Of a stretch of DNA of 9,103 bases, positions 7,256 through 9,103 are shown piece after piece (position 1 is the stretch's first letter; every line of letters starts with the position of its first letter). Position numbers and translations under genes: made by a program. The stretch is taken from positions 1 to 9,103 of the forward strand of contig JAKJFO010000164.1 of NCBI GenBank assembly GCA_022704885.1, given 5' to 3'. This DNA comes from Candidatus Rifleibacteriota bacterium. GTDB taxonomy: Bacteria; Riflebacteria; Ozemobacteria; Ozemobacterales; Ozemobacteraceae. The notes under the pieces were generated by a model that saw only the letters and a program-made list of their open reading frames with translations, was not told the origin of the DNA and made no database searches.

Positions 7256-7291
7256 ACGATTACGAGCACGATTACGATTACGAGCACGAAT
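7256..7291. repeat. Hexanucleotide tandem repeat, six units
   Basis: Six contiguous 6-bp units occupy this stretch: ACGATT, ACGAGC, ACGATT, ACGATT, ACGAGC and ACGAAT. All share ACGA and alternate between two endings. The tract starts six bases past the stop of the exported-protein gene, in the gap before the sigma operon. It does not form a strong hairpin and codes for nothing obvious. Such tracts may vary in copy number by slippage; any function is unknown. Confidence 0.9.
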
Positions 7292-7297
7292 CTACGG

Positions 7298-8323
7298 TCA
7301 GGGGAATGGGATAGCGGGGAGGTCGTTGACTATTATGCCGATGCCGGCGCGATGAAAAGGCTGCGCCTGCAGGTCAACCTTTGAAAAAAGTCTGACTCCG
7401 CTGATCTGAATGGCGATGAAGGCACGATAAAAATTATCGGTGCGCTTTGCATACTGATGGCTGAGACGATCAGCATTTCGGGCAGCCAGGCCGACCGATT
7501 CAACAAAATGTATGGTCAGCGACAGATTGCACTGGTAGCGCAATTCCATCTGGCGCAGCTCATGCAGAGCATTCATCGCGAGCAGCTGAACCTTGAGAAA
7601 ATCCTTACGCGAAACAGCCAGTCCGCTTTTCCACTGCCAGGCTCGCAGCATTTTGCGCAGATCACGGCGACCGGCACGATCAAGTATTCCCCGTCGCAGC
7701 AGCGATTTATCTGGCGAAGAAATTCCGCTCATCGACACAAAGTCATCGGTCAGAACCGGTATGCCGGCCTTGCGAAATTTCTGCGCCCAGCGGTCGAAAA
7801 AGACGGTTAATGGCAGAAGACTGTATTCGAGCGAAGTATAGAGAAGCGAAACATTGGTGGTAGCCCCTTTTGAAACGCCTTCATAATACTTCTTCCGCCC
7901 TTTGTTGACCTCTATCGCTTCTTTGACGTGGCTGGTAAATGGCTTCTGTTCATGATCTATGAATTCGGGCGGCAGCGCAGCTGATTGCCGGCGCCCTTCG
8001 GCGCTCAATATCTCGAGTCGCCGCGAAAAATTCTCGTCGTCGTCGCGTGCAAAGGTCAGCTCAAAAAAACCCGACCAGATCGCCGCTGTGCTTTCGCAGA
8101 AATTTTCTGAATCCTGCTGACTGTCAAAAAAGCCGGCAATGCGTGCATCAACCGGCTCATTCTGCCGAGGGTTCTGCAGCTGTTCGAATTTTTGCAGCTG
8201 CATGAACTGCTGGCGCAGAGATTCTACGCCGGTTTCCTGCGCCAACAGAGCACCACCGGCAAACAATAAGAATGCCAGCATGACAATCATCAGCGACTTT
8301 TTTCCAGATGTGAACATGTACAT
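7298..8323 (-). CDS. Unrecognised exported protein
   Basis: The protein has 341 residues and I do not recognise its family. The N-terminus is a standard signal peptide: a basic start (KK at 8-9), a hydrophobic core (about 11-27) and an ALLA-QE cleavage site near residue 28. There is no lipobox cysteine, so the mature protein should be periplasmic or secreted. It looks mainly helical and charged, with a glutamine-rich stretch at about 38-54, an acidic patch DDDE at 94-97 and a basic cluster at about 209-227. Only two cysteines (C76, C265) remain in the mature part, so one disulfide is possible. No catalytic motif is evident. The start ATG lacks a clear ribosome site; M3 is an alternative. It is transcribed in the same direction as the ECF sigma operon 143 bases downstream, and diverges from the second ECF sigma gene. 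Residue composition looks normal for a real gene, and no strong competing frame exists. Confidence 0.75.
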   Translation of the reverse strand: MYMFTSGKKSLMIVMLAFLLFAGGALLAQETGVESLRQQFMQLQKFEQLQNPRQNEPVDARIAGFFDSQQDSENFCESTAAIWSGFFELTFARDDDENFSRRLEILSAEGRRQSAALPPEFIDHEQKPFTSHVKEAIEVNKGRKKYYEGVSKGATTNVSLLYTSLEYSLLPLTVFFDRWAQKFRKAGIPVLTDDFVSMSGISSPDKSLLRRGILDRAGRRDLRKMLRAWQWKSGLAVSRKDFLKVQLLAMNALHELRQMELRYQCNLSLTIHFVESVGLAARNADRLSHQYAKRTDNFYRAFIAIQISGVRLFSKVDLQAQPFHRAGIGIIVNDLPAIPFP

Positions 8324-8537
8324 AAATGATACTGCAAATCGTCCTCACCCACAATCCCCTCATGGAGAATCCATTTGCCTGAAAACTCAGCTGAAATTGC
8401 CTGCAAATTTCAAACACCAGTTTGGTACAATCCAGACAAAAAAATTCTTGTCACGCTTTGAGCCTTGAAATGGTCTTTATGTATTAAGGAGGTTGGTGTA
8501 TACTTTGTTTCCAATTTCAGCAGAGATGGAGACTTGA
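8324..8537. other. Divergent intergenic region
   Basis: The 214 bases between the exported-protein gene (leftward) and the second sigma gene (rightward) must hold both promoters. I find no convincing -35/-10 pair for either. TGAAATT (8392-8398) and AATTTCA (8406-8412) form an inverted repeat with a seven-base gap, which could be an operator or chance. The right end carries the orphan ribosome-binding sequence and possible leader ORF. Confidence 0.4.
8485..8493 (+). promoter_or_regulatory. Orphan perfect Shine-Dalgarno sequence before the second sigma gene
   Basis: TAAGGAGGT matches nine bases complementary to the usual 16S rRNA 3' end. It is 44 bases before the sigma GTG, too far to serve it. 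It could serve a leader ORF in the same frame as the sigma gene, starting at GTG 8496 (13 codons) or TTG 8505 (10 codons) and stopping at TGA 8535-8537, directly against the sigma start. Neither start has ideal spacing (3 or 11-12 bases). Confidence 0.4.
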
Positions 8538-9056
8538 GTGGAAAAGCCCAATTTTAGCCCGGAAAACGACGACGCGACGCTGATTGAACGAGTTGCCAAC
8601 GGCAATCGCCAGGCATTTACCCATCTTGTAAACAAATATCAGCGCCTTGTCAGAGTTATAATCTGGAATTTTTTCGGAAAGAACGTCGATCCGGAAGACA
8701 TTATGCAAGAGGTCTTTCTACAAGCATTTCTGAACATCGAAAAGCTGAAGGAACGAGCGAAGTTCAAGAGCTGGCTGCTGAAAATCGCATACAACGAGTG
8801 CGTTGACGCTTCTCACCAAAGAAAGCTCGCGGGAGTTCAGCTTGAAGATGCCAGGGCACAGGACGGGTTCAGTATAATAGCTGCCTGGAACCTTCTGGCA
8901 GGACTAGCCTCAGAAGACCGAACCATTGTCTGGCTGAAATATGTTGAAAACTGTTCATATTCGGAAATCTTGGCCGTAACCGGCATTGGTGAGATTGCCG
9001 CCAGAAAGAAGGCATCTCGGGCAATGCAAATCTTAAGAGAGCGTATAAACTTATGA
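8538..9056 (+). CDS. ECF-family RNA polymerase sigma factor (second module)
   Basis: The protein has 172 residues and starts at GTG 8538, preceded by GGAG (8528-8531) six bases upstream. An in-frame TGA immediately before the GTG rules out a longer protein. Region 2 spans about 28-95, with DPEDIMQEVFLQAF (core binding) and KFKSWLLKIAYNECVD (-10 recognition). Region 4 spans about 117-168, with LASEDRTIVWLKYVENCSYS followed by the helix-turn-helix. Its recognition helix reads ARKKASRA where the family usually has TVKSRLSRA, so its promoter specificity may be unusual. The stop overlaps the start of the next gene in ATGA, a coupling arrangement typical of sigma/anti-sigma pairs. It is only distantly similar to the ECF sigma encoded at 6585-7154, so this is a separate module rather than a recent duplicate. 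The signal and regulon are unknown. Confidence 0.92.
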   Translation: MEKPNFSPENDDATLIERVANGNRQAFTHLVNKYQRLVRVIIWNFFGKNVDPEDIMQEVFLQAFLNIEKLKERAKFKSWLLKIAYNECVDASHQRKLAGVQLEDARAQDGFSIIAAWNLLAGLASEDRTIVWLKYVENCSYSEILAVTGIGEIAARKKASRAMQILRERINL

Positions 9057-9103
9057 AATGTTCAGAAGCAAAAGATCTGTTCTCTCAACACACGGATTCA
9101 GAT
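9053..9103 (+). CDS. Start of a probable anti-sigma factor, cut by the window end
   Basis: ATG at 9053 overlaps the sigma stop codon (ATGA), and 17 codons are visible before the window ends. They read MKCSEAKDLFSQHTDSD, with an early cysteine followed by a short amphipathic segment, as at the N-terminus of zinc-finger anti-sigma factors (compare C7 of the anti-sigma factor encoded at 6032-6601). The H-x3-C-x2-C motif would be just beyond the window. Position after an ECF sigma gene supports the call; the sequence alone is too short to prove it. Confidence 0.6.
   Translation, partial: MKCSEAKDLFSQHTDSD

Noticed and set aside
7256..7291. The hexamer tract as a small CRISPR array
   Set aside because: Units are contiguous six-base repeats with no spacers and no cas genes nearby.
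8392..8412. TGAAATT/AATTTCA inverted repeat as a transcription terminator or operator
   Set aside because: The stem is only seven AT-rich pairs with no T tract and lies in a divergent promoter region where a terminator makes no sense; an operator is possible but unsupported, so it is only mentioned within the intergenic entry.
8157..8417. Minus-strand frame overlapping the exported-protein start
   Set aside because: It runs across the signal peptide in another frame, has irregular composition and no ribosome site; it is a shadow of the exported-protein gene.

Overview
The window comes from a bacterium with about 50% GC, Shine-Dalgarno-led genes and signal-peptide secretion. It carries a multi-sensor PAS/GAF kinase, an ECF sigma/anti-sigma operon, the start of a second such pair, and a secreted metalloprotease. 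This mix is typical of large-genome environmental bacteria; candidate phyla such as Riflebacteria come to mind, but that is only an impression, since no rRNA, tRNA or marker gene is present.

Layout. Positions 1-1263 (+) hold the 3' part of a zinc metallopeptidase with an HExxH motif, resembling family M30. It converges, 16 bases apart, on a minus-strand signalling locus (1280-5348). That locus consists of a long soluble GAF/PAS sensor histidine kinase that stops soon after its phospho-acceptor histidine, and a receiver/PP2C (SpoIIE-type) phosphatase that lacks its own start and the first part of its receiver domain. The two frames overlap out of phase. The simplest reading is a deletion that removed the kinase ATPase domain and the front of the response regulator, leaving a frame-shifted junction near 2340-2355.

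Behind a strong hairpin terminator (5463-5489), positions 5520-7154 (minus) hold a three-gene operon: ECF sigma factor, zinc-binding two-helix membrane anti-sigma factor, and a three-helix membrane protein with two C-terminal zinc ribbons. A possible promoter containing an AACCGGTT palindrome lies just upstream of the sigma gene. Then come a hexanucleotide tandem repeat (7256-7291) and a minus-strand gene for an unrecognised exported protein (7298-8323).

Positions 8324-8537 are a divergent intergenic region with an unusually perfect ribosome-binding sequence and a possible short leader ORF. It leads into a second, plus-strand ECF sigma gene (8538-9056). That gene overlaps by four bases the start of another gene cut by the window edge, probably its anti-sigma factor.

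Taken together this is a regulatory neighbourhood: one sensor kinase/phosphatase pathway that looks broken, one complete ECF sigma/anti-sigma switch and the start of a probable second. The exported protein between the two sigma modules could be a target of either, but nothing in the sequence proves it. I see no CRISPR array, transposase, phage gene or RNA gene. The most notable items are the kinase/regulator deletion junction, the zinc-ribbon third gene of the sigma operon, the unknown exported protein, the hexamer repeat and the orphan ribosome-binding site.
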